A stretch of DNA of 64,000 nucleotides from Massilia frigida (GCF_011682175.1 NZ_WHJG01000032.1:1-64000), one strand, 5' to 3'; shown: positions 10,946 through 20,479, counted from the stretch's first letter. Notes: generated by a model not told the origin, from the sequence alone. Translations and numbers: made by a program.

Positions 10946-11755
10946 CTAGTCCTTGAGTGCCAGCACGTCCTGCATGTCGTACAAGCCGGTCGCCTTGCCG
11001 GCCAGGAAGCGGCAGGCGCGCAGCGCGCCGTTGGCGTAGCTGGCCCGGCTGCTGGACTTGTGGCTGATCTCGATGCGCTCGCCGGTGCCGGCAAACAGCA
11101 CGGTATGGTCGCCGATGATGTCGCCGCCGCGGATGGTGGCAAAACCGATGGTCGACGGATCGCGCTCGCCGGTGACGCCTTCGCGTCCGTACACGGCGCA
11201 TTCCTTGAGGTCGCGCCCGAGCGCGTCGGCAATCACTTCGCCCATTTTCAAGGCGGTGCCGGACGGCGCATCGACCTTGTGGCGGTGGTGCGCTTCGATG
11301 ATTTCGATGTCGTAGCCTTCGGACAGGCTTTTGGCGGCCAGTTCGAGCAGCTTGAGGGTGACGTTCACGCCCACGCTCATGTTCGGCGCGAACATGATCG
11401 CGGTCTTTTCGGCGGCGGCGGCAATCGCGGCCTTGCCGGCATCATCGAAACCGGTGGTGCCGATGATCAGCTTGATGCCATGGGCGGCGCAATATTCCAG
11501 ATGCCTGAGCGTGCCTTCGGGACGGGTGAAGTCGATCAGGTAATCAGCCCCGGCCAGGCCGGCGGCAAGGTCCGCTTCGATCCTGATGCCGGCCGGTTGG
11601 CCGCCAAAGGCGCCCGCGTCCTGGCCGATCGATGGCGAACCTGCCAGGCCGAGCGCGCCGGCCAGCACCGCGTCGGGCGCGGCCGCGACCGCATCGATCA
11701 GCATCCGTCCCATACGCCCATCGGCGCCCGCTACTGCAATTTTCATCTGCGTCAT
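10946..11755 (-). CDS. dapB: 4-hydroxy-tetrahydrodipicolinate reductase
   Basis: NAD(P)H-dependent step of the diaminopimelate/lysine pathway, supplying a peptidoglycan precursor. The 269-residue protein starts [17 protein letters not shown] with the nucleotide-binding GADGRMG loop, and contains the catalytic segment [19 protein letters not shown] second in-frame ATG at 11746 is also possible. It is the first gene of dapB-exbB-exbD-barstar and lies 31 bases behind bamE. Confidence 0.97.
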   Translation of the reverse strand: MTQMKIAVAGADGRMGRMLIDAVAAAPDAVLAGALGLAGSPSIGQDAGAFGGQPAGIRIEADLAAGLAGADYLIDFTRPEGTLRHLEYCAAHGIKLIIGTTGFDDAGKAAIAAAAEKTAIMFAPNMSVGVNVTLKLLELAAKSLSEGYDIEIIEAHHRHKVDAPSGTALKMGEVIADALGRDLKECAVYGREGVTGERDPSTIGFATIRGGDIIGDHTVLFAGTGERIEISHKSSSRASYANGALRACRFLAGKATGLYDMQDVLALKD

Positions 11756-11786
11756 TTTGCTACCCTCGTGCTACCCGTGCGATGGC

Positions 11787-12347
11787 TTATTTGTTGATCT
11801 TGATCGAGGCCGAACCGGCTTCTTCGCGCTTCGGCGCTTCCTTGGCGGCCACCTTGGACGGACCGGCGATGCGGGCGATGTATTCCTTCTCGGTCGGCAG
11901 GTTGCCGCCGTCGAATTTCTCGACCTTGTTATCCTTGAAGTAGACCGTCACCCGGCTGCTGGTCAGCTCGCCATCGCCGCGCGCCAGGTAGAACGGGAAA
12001 TCCCAGCGGTCGGCGTGGAAGACGTCGGTCAGCAGCGGCGTGCCGAGCAGGAACTTGACCTGTTCGCGGGTCTGGCCCACCTTGAGCTGGGTCAGCATTT
12101 CCTGGGAGATGAAGTTGCCTTGCTGAATGTCCGGACGATACGGCGAGAAGATCCACAGGAACTTCTGCAGCTTGCTGGCCTGGACGGTCTGGGCGCCGGA
12201 GTCTGGCGAGGTGCTGACCGGGACCACGGGATCCTTGGCGCCGCCGAACATGGAGCAGCCCGACAGGCTCAGGACGGCGCCGGCCAGGGTCGCCACGAGC
12301 GGGGCGCGCAAGCTAAAACGGTGCAAAACGGCAGTATCGACAGGCAT
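11787..12347 (-). CDS. bamE: Outer membrane protein assembly factor BamE (SmpA)
   Basis: Small lipoprotein of the BAM complex that inserts outer-membrane barrels. The 186-residue precursor has a signal peptide with lipobox LSGC and the SmpA/OmlA domain: [20 protein letters not shown] and [18 protein letters not shown]. The start at 12347 (MPVDTAVLH) gives a proper signal peptide. Divergent from fur with about 90 bases between them, a conserved betaproteobacterial arrangement. Confidence 0.93.
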   Translation of the reverse strand: MPVDTAVLHRFSLRAPLVATLAGAVLSLSGCSMFGGAKDPVVPVSTSPDSGAQTVQASKLQKFLWIFSPYRPDIQQGNFISQEMLTQLKVGQTREQVKFLLGTPLLTDVFHADRWDFPFYLARGDGELTSSRVTVYFKDNKVEKFDGGNLPTEKEYIARIAGPSKVAAKEAPKREEAGSASIKINK

Positions 12348-12437
12348 AGAGGACCTCAAATCGTTGTACGGAAGCCTAGGCACCTCCGTCTAAAACGCTA
12401 TATGATAAAGCACTACGCCAATATACGAGTAACAAAC

Positions 12438-12866
12438 ATGAGTAACAATCCTAGCGACCTCAAGGCCAGCGGCCTGAAAGCCACCCTGCCCCGTCTGAAA
12501 ATCCTCGAGATTTTCCAGAACAGCGAGGTGCGCCACCTGACAGCGGAAGATGTATACAAGATTTTGCTGACCGATAATATGGATGTCGGCCTGGCCACCG
12601 TGTACCGCGTACTGACCCAGTTCGAGCAAGCCGGCCTGCTCAACCGCAACCATTTTGAAACCGGCAAGGCGATCTTCGAGCTCAATGCCGGTTCGCACCA
12701 CGACCACCTGGTGTGCCTCGATTGCGGCCGCGTGGAAGAGTTCTACGATGAAGAAATCGAATCGCGCCAGCACAAGGTCGCGGTCGAGCGCGGCTTCAAG
12801 ATTGCCGAGCACGCGCTGGCGATTTACGGTAATTGCGTCAAGCCGGCCTGCCCCCACAAAACCTGA
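12438..12866 (+). CDS. fur: Ferric uptake regulator Fur
   Basis: Iron-responsive repressor of 142 residues. It has the N-terminal winged helix ([34 protein letters not shown]), the metal-binding [16 protein letters not shown] segment and C-terminal cysteines [10 protein letters not shown]. The start at 12438 was chosen as the family start; the frame extends far upstream only because bamE lies antisense there. Likely target in this window is the Fur box before bfd at 54690-54708. Confidence 0.97.
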   Translation: MSNNPSDLKASGLKATLPRLKILEIFQNSEVRHLTAEDVYKILLTDNMDVGLATVYRVLTQFEQAGLLNRNHFETGKAIFELNAGSHHDHLVCLDCGRVEEFYDEEIESRQHKVAVERGFKIAEHALAIYGNCVKPACPHKT

Positions 12867-12887
12867 AGCAGCGGCCGGCGCCGCTGT

Positions 12888-13904
12888 CTAGGAGTGGCTG
12901 AGCGCGTTCGACAGCAGCTTGGCCGTAATATCCACGATCGGAATCACGCGCTCGTAGGCCATGCGGGTCGGCCCGATCACGCCCAGGGTGCCGACGATCT
13001 TGCCGTTGACCTCGTACGGCGCCGTGACCACGCTCATTTCATCCATCGGCACCAGGTTCGATTCGCCGCCGATGAAGATCTGCACGCCTGTCGCCTTGCT
13101 CGACACGTCCAATAGCTGCATCAGCCCGGTCTTTTGCTCGAACATGTCGAACATCTGGCGCAGCGAGCTCATGTTCGACGACAGGTCCGACACGCTGAGC
13201 AGGTTGCGCTCGCCGGAAATGACCATATCGTCCGACTGGTCGGTCATCGCCTCGCTGCCGGCCTCGACCGCTGCCTGCATCAGGCTCCCCATATCGTCGC
13301 GCAGCTGGCGCAATTCACTGGACAGGCGCGTGCGCACGTCGTCGAACGACAGGCCGCCATAATTCTGGTTGATGTAATTGGCCGAGCGCACCAGCTGGGC
13401 CGGCGTGTAGTCGGCCTCGGTGAGCAGCAGGCGGTTTTGCACGTCGCCGCGCGGATCGACGATCACCAGCAGGATGCGCTTTTCCGACAAACGCAAGAAT
13501 TCGATCTGCTGGAACACCGATTCGCGCCGCGGGCTGAGCACCACGCCGGCGAACTGCGACAGCGACGACAGCATCTGCGCCGCGTTGGCGATCATCTTTT
13601 GCGGTTGCTGGGCCGGCAGGCGCAGGCGTCCATCGACCGCGTGCTCGTCCAGATGCTGCACGGTTAACAAGGTATCGACAAAGATGCGGTAGCCGCGCGG
13701 GGTCGGAATGCGTCCGGCCGAGGTGTGCGGACTGGACACATACCCCAGTTCTTCCAGGTCGGCCATGATGTTGCGGATGGTCGCGGGCGAGAGGTCGAGT
13801 CCGGAAATTTTCGACAGCGCGCGCGACCCTACCGGCTGGCCGTCGGCAATATACCGTTCGACCAGGGCTTTGAGCAGCGTTTGCGCACGGGTATCGAGTT
13901 GCAT
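12888..13904 (-). CDS. hrcA: Heat-inducible transcription repressor HrcA
   Basis: Repressor that binds CIRCE elements of chaperone genes. The 338-residue protein begins [19 protein letters not shown] and has the winged helix with [19 protein letters not shown] and [11 protein letters not shown], then the GAF-like domain ending [19 protein letters not shown]. The start at 13904 is the family start; the longer frame reads into the antisense of the HAD gene and is discarded. No CIRCE dyad was recognised upstream. Its end faces the end of fur, 21 bases away. Confidence 0.96.
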   Translation of the reverse strand: MQLDTRAQTLLKALVERYIADGQPVGSRALSKISGLDLSPATIRNIMADLEELGYVSSPHTSAGRIPTPRGYRIFVDTLLTVQHLDEHAVDGRLRLPAQQPQKMIANAAQMLSSLSQFAGVVLSPRRESVFQQIEFLRLSEKRILLVIVDPRGDVQNRLLLTEADYTPAQLVRSANYINQNYGGLSFDDVRTRLSSELRQLRDDMGSLMQAAVEAGSEAMTDQSDDMVISGERNLLSVSDLSSNMSSLRQMFDMFEQKTGLMQLLDVSSKATGVQIFIGGESNLVPMDEMSVVTAPYEVNGKIVGTLGVIGPTRMAYERVIPIVDITAKLLSNALSHS

Positions 13905-14031
13905 GATTCTATGTGTGGTGCGAGGTGGACATGCACAAGTGTTGATCCGCTTATTATGCACGTTCGCAGGCGTGGTGTGCAGTTTAGCGCTTTTCCGGGC
14001 CGACGGGCGCCGCCAGTGCGCCCCGGCCGCC

Positions 14032-14748
14032 TCAGTCGTGCGCGCGCTTGAGCCAGTCGAGCAGCTCGTCGAAATTGCCGCAGATGGCGTCCGGCACCAC
14101 CCCGTGTTCCAGATGCAGCGCGCTGCCGGTGCGGTTGAGCCAGACCGCGCGCAGCCCGGCACGCTGGGCGCCCTGCACGTCGAGCAGCACATCGTCGCCC
14201 ACGTACACGGCATCGGCCGGGTCGACCCCGAGTTCCCCGCAGGCGGCCAGGAAGATGGCCGGGTCCGGCTTGGCGCGGCCGAACTGGCTGGCCGCCAGCG
14301 ACACCTTGAAATGGTGCGACAAGCCGATCGCCTGCAAATCGGCATTGCCGTTGCTAACCGAGCCAAGCAAGCTGCGGCCTTTCAGGCGCAGCAAGCCGGG
14401 CACCACGTCATCGTAGGGAATCACGGCATTGCGCGCCGCATAGAACTGGACCATGGCTTGCTCGACCTTGGCGGCATCTTCGCCGGCCGCCTCGAACGCC
14501 GACAGCAGGCCGGCGCGGCGCAGGGCGCCCAGGTCGAGCTGGAACTCGGGTTGCTGGGCCAGCAGCGCCAGGCGCGCCTGGCGCAGGGCGTCGACGGTGA
14601 AGCGCTCGGCCACGCGCGGCGCGTTGCTGTGCAGCCAGGCATGCAGGGTTTGCTCGGCCTGCAGGATGACCGGGGCGATCGGCCACAGGGTATCGTCCAG
14701 GTCGAACAGGATGGCTCTGGGCCAGGTGCGGCGCGGCGGAATGCTCAT
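14032..14748 (-). CDS. HAD-superfamily hydrolase (pyrimidine 5'-nucleotidase-like)
   Basis: Phosphatase-like protein of 238 residues. Motif I is [12 protein letters not shown] with the two catalytic aspartates, motif II is LGSVSNGNA, motif [15 protein letters not shown] and [18 protein letters not shown]. This motif set and length fit YjjG/SDT1-like nucleotidases and related HAD hydrolases; the substrate is not fixed by sequence. The start at 14748 ([12 protein letters not shown]) follows the usual N-terminal spacing to motif I. A gap of 127 bases separates it from hrcA. Confidence 0.83.
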   Translation of the reverse strand: MSIPPRRTWPRAILFDLDDTLWPIAPVILQAEQTLHAWLHSNAPRVAERFTVDALRQARLALLAQQPEFQLDLGALRRAGLLSAFEAAGEDAAKVEQAMVQFYAARNAVIPYDDVVPGLLRLKGRSLLGSVSNGNADLQAIGLSHHFKVSLAASQFGRAKPDPAIFLAACGELGVDPADAVYVGDDVLLDVQGAQRAGLRAVWLNRTGSALHLEHGVVPDAICGNFDELLDWLKRAHD

Positions 14749-14950
14749 GTTCTGGCTCGGTAATGGGACAGGTTCCAGCATAACGAGGGCGGCGCCGAAA
14801 ATCAATCGGCGCGCCGGGCGCGCCAAGTCCCTTGCACCCGTTACAAGGCAATGAGCCGCCGGGTTAACAAATGCACTAAAATGACGTCCACATCAGGCTG
14901 TCCATCGGCGGCCCAGCCTCCCACCTTACCGCATTCGTTTTGGAGAAAGT

Positions 14951-15559
14951 ATGAAAAATCTGTACCTGCGTTCCGCCGTGGCACTGTCGTGCGCGCTGAG
15001 TCTTGCCGCTTGCGGCGGCGACGACGATGGCACCATGCAGCTGGGCGGCACCGTGGAAAATGTGACCGTGTCCGGCCTGGTGTTGCAAAACAAGGGCGGC
15101 CCGGAACTCAAGGTCGAACCGAACGTCAACACCTTTGTGTTTCCCGACCTGATCGCCACCAATACCGAATTCGACATCACCATCAAGTCGCCGCCATCGA
15201 ACGCCACCTGCGCCATGGTCAATGGCAAGGGCAAATCGAGCGTCTACGGCGTCGGCAACATTACCGTGCGCTGCACCCTGATCCCGCATGATATCAAAGG
15301 CAAGATCACCGGCCTGACGAGCGGCCCGCTGGTCATCATCAACGGCAGCTATCGCCTCAGTATTGCGGCCAACTCCACCGAATTCAACATGACCACGCTG
15401 GCCGAGAATAAAAAAGACAAGCTCGGCCAGGTCGGCGAAACGATGGCCTACGGCCTGAGCGTGCTGCAACAGCCGCCGGGCTTGACTTGCCGGATTGACA
15501 ACGCCATCGGCACGATGGGCAAAGCCGACGTCGACCATATCCTCATCACCTGCAACTGA
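14951..15559 (+). CDS. Lipoprotein with two internal repeats, paralogue 1
   Basis: Unrecognised lipoprotein of 202 residues. A signal peptide ends in LAAC (Cys21) followed by GGDDD; the acidic residues after the cysteine suggest export. The mature part appears to consist of two related beta-rich units of roughly 80-90 residues, each with a GLVL or GPLVI strand, an F/N-rich strand (NTFVFPDL, STEFNMT), an ATNTEFDITI/GETMAYGLSV strand and a terminal cysteine-containing strand (CTL, TCN). A ribosome binding site GGAGAAAG precedes the start. The next gene, 50 bases on, is a paralogue. Confidence 0.75.
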   Translation: MKNLYLRSAVALSCALSLAACGGDDDGTMQLGGTVENVTVSGLVLQNKGGPELKVEPNVNTFVFPDLIATNTEFDITIKSPPSNATCAMVNGKGKSSVYGVGNITVRCTLIPHDIKGKITGLTSGPLVIINGSYRLSIAANSTEFNMTTLAENKKDKLGQVGETMAYGLSVLQQPPGLTCRIDNAIGTMGKADVDHILITCN

Positions 15560-15609
15560 TCCCGGCAGCCGCCCCTGCGCGGGCGGCGCCCTTTCCCCTG
15601 GAGAATTCT

Positions 15610-16224
15610 ATGAAGTTATCCGTCCTGCGCCATTCGCTGCTGCTGGCCCTCGTCGCGGGCCTGTCCGCTTGCGGCGGCAAAGCGACCTTCCCTGTCGAAG
15701 GCACCATTGAAAACCTGAAGTATTCCGGCCTGGTACTGAGCAACGTCGGCATGCAAGACCTCACGGTCGAGGCCAAGGCCACCACTTTCCGCTTCCCCAA
15801 CACGATCGAATACGGCGTGCCCTACGATGTCCAGGTCAAAACCAGTGCGCTGCACCAGAAATGCACCTGGGACAACGGCAAGGACAACGCCGGACGCCAG
15901 GCTTCCATCAGCGTGATTATCAAGTGCATCGATAACGCCTTTTCGATCGGCGGCGCGGTCAAGGCGCTCGGCGCCGACGGCGGGGCCCGTACCTACACGG
16001 GCGAAGGCTTGGTGCTGATCAACGGCAGCAGCGACAAATACGCCGTCCCCAAGGACGCGACCGCCTACAAATTCGCCGGCGCGACCACCTTCGGCACCAG
16101 CTACGGCGTGTCGGTATTCAAGCAGCCGGATGGCGGCAAGTATGCCTGCACGGTCGAGCGCGGCGTAGGCGAAATGGGCGATGCCGACATCACCAACATC
16201 GATGTGACTTGCCGCGAAAAGTAA
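15610..16224 (+). CDS. Lipoprotein with two internal repeats, paralogue 2
   Basis: Second member of the tandem pair, 204 residues, signal peptide with lipobox LSAC (Cys21). The same two-unit layout is seen: YSGLVLSNVGMQDLTVEAKA, TTFRFPNTIEYGVPYDVQVK, then GEGLVLINGSSDKYAV and TTFGTSYGVSVFKQPDGGKY, ending TNIDVTCREK. Each unit contains a cysteine pair that could form a disulphide. The ribosome binding site GGAG lies just upstream. Followed by a terminator at 16359. Function unknown; probably surface or periplasmic. Confidence 0.75.
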   Translation: MKLSVLRHSLLLALVAGLSACGGKATFPVEGTIENLKYSGLVLSNVGMQDLTVEAKATTFRFPNTIEYGVPYDVQVKTSALHQKCTWDNGKDNAGRQASISVIIKCIDNAFSIGGAVKALGADGGARTYTGEGLVLINGSSDKYAVPKDATAYKFAGATTFGTSYGVSVFKQPDGGKYACTVERGVGEMGDADITNIDVTCREK

Positions 16225-16294
16225 GATCGGCGAGGGTTGGGCAGGTGATATTTGCAAAAGCTATAACTGATATTCCAAAGATAAATTGGCTTGA

Positions 16295-16313
16295 TATGCT
16301 GTAGCGCAGCATA
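16295..16313. promoter_or_regulatory. Dyad TATGCTG-N5-CAGCATA
   Basis: Perfect 7-bp inverted repeat with a 5-base spacer (TAGCG) in the gap behind the lipoprotein pair. It resembles a repressor operator or small hairpin; TGC-rich dyads of this size include PhaR sites, but no phasin gene follows, so the identity is open. Confidence 0.3.
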
Positions 16314-16358
16314 ATTGCACCTGTCTCCTCCAACTCTCCTCAAAAAGAATTGGATTTC

Positions 16359-16386
16359 AAGCCCGCTTCACAGCGGGCTTTTTTTT
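16359..16386 (+). terminator. Rho-independent terminator
   Basis: Stem AAGCCCGCT / AGCGGGCTT with a 4-base loop followed by a run of T. It closes the lipoprotein pair on the + strand and, with the A-rich left side weak, serves the - strand gene at 16413 less clearly. Confidence 0.85.
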
Positions 16387-16412
16387 GTCCTGGTTTTCGG
16401 CGTGCTTGCGCC

Positions 16413-17891
16413 TTATTTCTTTTCCAGCGCCGCCAGGTGGCCGGCCGCATTGCGGTTGTCCGGGTCCAGTTCCAGCGAACGGCGGTAATGGCGGATCGCC
16501 AGCGCTTGCTCTTCCACGGCTTCATACGCTTCGGCCAGGCTGTCATGGGCGTTGGCGCTGTCCGGATACAGGCGCGCGGCCAGGCCGAGCACCGCAATGG
16601 CCGGCTTGAGCTGCTTGCGCGACAGCAAGCGGTAACCCCAGCCGTTCAAACTGCCCTCGGACGGGTTCGGCACCGCGTATTGCCGCGTCACTTGGCGCAG
16701 CTGCCCGTCGATATCATCGAAACCGCCGCGCGCGGTCTGCTCGCGCAAGCGGTACAGGGCATAGCCGCCGCCGCCGGTGGCGCGCAGCGCCGGCGCATAC
16801 AAGCCCGCCACCGTATCGATCAACTGGTCCGGCTGGGCGCCGGCCAGGTTGGTCAGGATGATGACCGCCAGGTCGTCGTCCGGATAAATATAGAAGGCCG
16901 AACGCCCGCCCCCGATCCCCGCCACCGCCCGGTGCGCCTGTGCGCCACGGCGGATCGCCGGCCAGCCCATGGCCCACGGTGCCGGCCGCCCATCGGCGAA
17001 CGAGGACGGCGTCCACATCGCCGCCATGGTCGCCGGCTGCAGCAGGCGCCCCTGCTGCAGGGCCACGATCCACTTGCCCAGTTCGGTCGCCGTGGTATTC
17101 ATGCCGGCGCCCGTGCGCATCGCCGGCGGAAACTCTTCGACCACGTTGCGCAGCGCGCCGTCGCGCCCGAAGCGGTAGGAATTGGCCTTGTTCTTGATGA
17201 CGTCGGCGCTATCGCCGAAGCTGCTGTCGGGCATGCCAACCACGTCGAACTGGCGGTGCCGGATGGACGCCAGGAAGGGCTCGCCGCTCAGGCGGTCGAT
17301 GATTTTCCCCAGCAGCACGTAGTTGGTCTGGTTATAGCTGAAGCGCTGGCCCGGCGCGAACCGTACCGGCAGCGTTTGCGCGGTCTTCCAGGCGCCGTCC
17401 ATGCCGCCCGGCAGCAGGTCGCCTTCCGGATCGAGGACGTCGGGAATCCCGGACGTGTGATTGAGCAACTGGGCGATGGTGACGCCCTGCCACGCCGCCG
17501 GCAAGCCATCCAGATAGCGCGACACCGGCGCGTCGAGCGCCAGCTTGCCCTGTTCAAGCAGCTGCATGATGGCCACGCCGGTGAACGCCTTGGTCCCGGA
17601 ATTGATCGAAAATACGGTGCGATCATTGACCGGCACCCCGTGCTGGATGTTGGCCACGCCGAGCGCGCTTGAAAACACCACTTTCTGGTGGCGGATCACG
17701 GCAATCTGCAAGCCCGGTATGCGCCGTTCCTGCATTTCGGCGCGCATGAATTCCAGCACGGCCTTGCTGGCGGCGCTGTCGGCGGAGGTATCGACGGCGG
17801 CACTGGCTGGCGCCGCCGCCAGGGCGCTCGCACCCGGCATGGCGACGGCCAGGCTGGCGAGCAGGAAACACAGTGTGCGGGGAAAACTCAT
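16413..17891 (-). CDS. Beta-lactamase-family serine hydrolase with C-terminal TPR tail
   Basis: Exported class C beta-lactamase/DD-peptidase-like hydrolase, 492 residues. A signal peptide ends near ASALA. The active-site SxxK motif is SGTK with Ser98 and Lys101; the second motif appears as SYNQTNY (Tyr-x-Asn region). The catalytic domain runs to about residue 385. The last hundred residues contain TPR-like helices (LKPAIAVLGLAARLYPDSAN, ALAIRHYRRSLELDPDNR). Such enzymes are usually esterases or peptidases, not antibiotic resistance proteins; the substrate is unknown. It is a single gene, divergent from phoX. Confidence 0.85.
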   Translation of the reverse strand: MSFPRTLCFLLASLAVAMPGASALAAAPASAAVDTSADSAASKAVLEFMRAEMQERRIPGLQIAVIRHQKVVFSSALGVANIQHGVPVNDRTVFSINSGTKAFTGVAIMQLLEQGKLALDAPVSRYLDGLPAAWQGVTIAQLLNHTSGIPDVLDPEGDLLPGGMDGAWKTAQTLPVRFAPGQRFSYNQTNYVLLGKIIDRLSGEPFLASIRHRQFDVVGMPDSSFGDSADVIKNKANSYRFGRDGALRNVVEEFPPAMRTGAGMNTTATELGKWIVALQQGRLLQPATMAAMWTPSSFADGRPAPWAMGWPAIRRGAQAHRAVAGIGGGRSAFYIYPDDDLAVIILTNLAGAQPDQLIDTVAGLYAPALRATGGGGYALYRLREQTARGGFDDIDGQLRQVTRQYAVPNPSEGSLNGWGYRLLSRKQLKPAIAVLGLAARLYPDSANAHDSLAEAYEAVEEQALAIRHYRRSLELDPDNRNAAGHLAALEKK

Positions 17892-18040
17892 CGGATGTCA
17901 TTCCTTCAGGGTGAGAGCAATTCGTTCGGCAAGCCAGCATCCATCATGGCATGAACGGGGTTAATGTTGGCGCTTTGGAAACGATATTTCTGCATGGATC
18001 GTCTTGCGCGGTCATGCATCCTGGATCGACAGGCCGGCGC

Positions 18041-18096
18041 CTGTCATCATCCTGTCATCCTGCCGTCACGGCACGGTCATCTGGGCTGGCTAGAAT
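18041..18096 (+). promoter_or_regulatory. Tandem Pho box and -10 element of phoX
   Basis: Four 7-base direct repeats at exact 11-base spacing: CTGTCAT (18041), CTGTCAT (18052), CCGTCAC (18063), CGGTCAT (18074). The consensus PhoB repeat is CTGTCAT with a 4-base spacer. The last repeat ends at 18080, and a -10-like TAGAAT lies at 18091-18096, exactly 10 bases further, as expected where PhoB replaces the -35 contact. This predicts phosphate-starvation induction of the PhoX gene at 18134. Confidence 0.88.
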
Positions 18097-18133
18097 CCGG
18101 CTTGCTAAATCAACCCCCAGCCATAGGACCTTC

Positions 18134-20377
18134 ATGAACAAGCCAAACGATCCGGTTCGCGCCATTGATCCGGATGATATCGACTGCAACGATTCGCCGA
18201 ACGAACACTTCAACACGGTGCTCAATGCCCGCCTGAGCCGCCGCAGCCTGCTGCGCGGCGGCATGGCGTCGGCCGCCACGGCGATCTTCGGCGCAGTCGG
18301 TTTGTCGGCCTGCAGCAGCGATGACAGCCCAGGTCCGGTAACGCCGACCCCGACGCCGGTCCCGGCTGAAAAACTGCTGGCGTTTACCGCCGTGCCGAAA
18401 AGCCTGGCCGATCTCGTGACCGTCCCGGCCGGCTACACCGCGTCCGTCATCTATGCGCTGGGCGACCCGCTCAACGGCACCACCCCCGCCTACAAGAACG
18501 ACGGCACCGACGACAACTTCGACACCCGCGCCGGCGACCATCACGACGGCATGGAGTTCTATGGCCTGTCGGCGACCGGCACCGCCACCACCAGCAGTTC
18601 GGAGCGCGGCCTGCTGGCCGTGAACCATGAAGCGACCACCGATGCGAAACTGTCGTCCTTCTTCCTGCACGCCAATGGCGGCGCGACCACCCTGCCGCGC
18701 CCCGCCGCCGAAGTGGACAAGGAAATCGCGATCCATGGCGTGAGCGTGGTCGAAGTCAGGAAGACCGGCGCCGCCTGGGCCTACGTCAAAGAGTCGTCGT
18801 TCAACCGCCGCATCACGCCGCTCTCCGACATCGAACTGTCCGGCCCGGCGCGCGGCAATGCGCTCCTGACCACCAAATACTCGCCGACCGCGACCAAGAC
18901 GCGCGGCACCCTGAACAACTGCGGCACCGGCAAGTCGCCATGGGGTTCGTTCCTGACCGGTGAAGAAAACTGGTCCGGCTACTTTGTACGCGGCGGCGCC
19001 GACGACGCAGCGCGCGCCGGCGACAAGAGCATCGCCTCGCTCAAGCGCTATGGCCGCAGCCAGGGCGCCACCTCGCGCCACGGCTGGGAAAGCGCCGGCA
19101 GCGACGACAAGTACGCGCGCTGGGACATCAGCAAGAAAGGGACGTCGCTCGATGGCAGCGACGACTACCGCAATGAAATGAACGGCATGGGCTACATCGT
19201 CGAAATGGACCCGTACGACAAGTCCAAATCGGCCAAGAAGCGCACGGCGCTCGGCCGCTATGCCCACGAAAGCGCCGCCTTCGGCAACCCGGTCGCCGGC
19301 CAGCAGCTGGCCGTGTACATGGGCGACGATTCGCGCAATGAGTACATCTACAAATTCGTCTCGACCGCCGTCTGGGCCGCCGCCGACGCCAGCGCCAGCG
19401 ACCGCATGGCCACCGGCGACAAATACCTCGACAGCGGCAAGCTGTATGTGGCCAAATTGAACGCCGACGGCAGCGGCCAGTGGATCGAACTGGCCATGTC
19501 GAACGCCGCGATTGCCGGATACGGCGCCTACAAGTTCGCCGACCAGGCCGACATCGCCATCAACGCCCGCCTGGCCGCCGATGCGGTGGGAGCGACCAAG
19601 ATGGACCGTCCGGAATGGTGCTCGGTCAATCCGGCCAACGGCGAAATCTACTACGCGCTGACCAACAACTCGAACCGCGCGGTCGACCCGACGTCGTCGC
19701 AGCTGGTGCCGGACAGCGCCAACCCGCGCGCCTACACCGACATGAAAGGCAGCTCGGCCCAAAGCGGTAATCCGAACGGCCATATCCTGCGCATGAAGGA
19801 AGGCGCGGGCGCCAGCGCGGCCACCAGCTTCACGTGGGATGTGTACCTGTTCGGCGCCGAAGCGGGTGCCAGTGGCGGCTTCGTGAATTTGTCGAACCTG
19901 ACCGCGGACCAGGATTTTTCGAGCCCGGACGGCCTGGCCTTCAGCCCGTACACCGGCATCTGCTGGATCCAGACCGACGATGGCGCGTACACCGACGTCA
20001 CCAACTGCATGATGCTTGCCGCGATTCCGGGCACGGTCGGCGATGGCGCCAAGGTCACCCTGAACCATCCAAAGGCCAATGGCGGCACCTTGGCGGTCGA
20101 TACCTACGTGGGCAAGAAGCCAAGCGCGGAGACGCTCAAGCGCTTCCTGGTCGGGCCGGTGGGGTCGGAGATCACGGGGATTTGCGAAACGCCGGATGGG
20201 AAGTCGATGTTCATCAACATCCAGCACCCGGGTGAAAATACGGCGCAGGCGAATCTGGGCGATCCGTCGAAGTACACCAGCCAGTGGCCGAGCAATGCCG
20301 GCTACGGCGCGGGCAAGCGACCACGGTCGGCGACCATCGTGATCACCAAGAACGATGGTGGGCGGATCGGGACGTAA
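18134..20377 (+). CDS. phoX: PhoX-family (DUF839) alkaline phosphatase, Tat-exported
   Basis: Calcium/iron-dependent phosphatase family that releases phosphate from organic esters outside the cytoplasm. The 747-residue precursor has a twin-arginine signal, LSRRSLLRGGMAS, followed by a hydrophobic stretch and LSACSS, which may also be lipidated. PhoX-type segments are visible: DHHDGMEFYG, LLAVNHEATTD, SPWGSFLTGEENW, DDSRNEYIYKFVS, RPEWCSVNP, DGLAFSP and a C-terminal GSEITGICETPDGKSMF. The start at 18134 lies 38 bases behind the predicted -10. The Pho box upstream supports the assignment. Confidence 0.92.
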   Translation: MNKPNDPVRAIDPDDIDCNDSPNEHFNTVLNARLSRRSLLRGGMASAATAIFGAVGLSACSSDDSPGPVTPTPTPVPAEKLLAFTAVPKSLADLVTVPAGYTASVIYALGDPLNGTTPAYKNDGTDDNFDTRAGDHHDGMEFYGLSATGTATTSSSERGLLAVNHEATTDAKLSSFFLHANGGATTLPRPAAEVDKEIAIHGVSVVEVRKTGAAWAYVKESSFNRRITPLSDIELSGPARGNALLTTKYSPTATKTRGTLNNCGTGKSPWGSFLTGEENWSGYFVRGGADDAARAGDKSIASLKRYGRSQGATSRHGWESAGSDDKYARWDISKKGTSLDGSDDYRNEMNGMGYIVEMDPYDKSKSAKKRTALGRYAHESAAFGNPVAGQQLAVYMGDDSRNEYIYKFVSTAVWAAADASASDRMATGDKYLDSGKLYVAKLNADGSGQWIELAMSNAAIAGYGAYKFADQADIAINARLAADAVGATKMDRPEWCSVNPANGEIYYALTNNSNRAVDPTSSQLVPDSANPRAYTDMKGSSAQSGNPNGHILRMKEGAGASAATSFTWDVYLFGAEAGASGGFVNLSNLTADQDFSSPDGLAFSPYTGICWIQTDDGAYTDVTNCMMLAAIPGTVGDGAKVTLNHPKANGGTLAVDTYVGKKPSAETLKRFLVGPVGSEITGICETPDGKSMFINIQHPGENTAQANLGDPSKYTSQWPSNAGYGAGKRPRSATIVITKNDGGRIGT

Positions 20378-20388
20378 GGACCGCTAAA

Positions 20389-20479
20389 CTAAAACCTTTT
20401 ACCGGTAAACTAAAAACCGTCATTCCTGCCACTGGCAGAAATGACTTCCCGCGCAGGAATGACGGTTTTGAGGTTTTAG
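20389..20479. terminator. Nested inverted repeat, likely bidirectional terminator
   Basis: Inner arms AAAACCGTCATTCCTGC (20413-20429) and its perfect complement at 20453-20469 form a 17-bp stem with A- and T-rich outer ends. Outer arms CTAAAACCT (20389-20397) and AGGTTTTAG (20471-20479) extend it. It lies between the convergent phoX and DUF5710 genes. The CGTCATTCCTGC core resembles dispersed intergenic hairpins of proteobacteria. Confidence 0.75.

Noticed and set aside
11586-12437. Upstream extension of the fur frame
   Set aside because: Runs antisense through bamE and dapB; Fur starts at the family-typical ATG at 12438.
12867-14031. Search for a CIRCE dyad near hrcA
   Set aside because: No TTAGCACTC-N9-GAGTGCTAA-like dyad seen upstream of hrcA.
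18110-20227. About 700-codon open frame opposite phoX
   Set aside because: Antisense artefact of GC-rich codon use; phoX has motifs, signal peptide and a Pho box.
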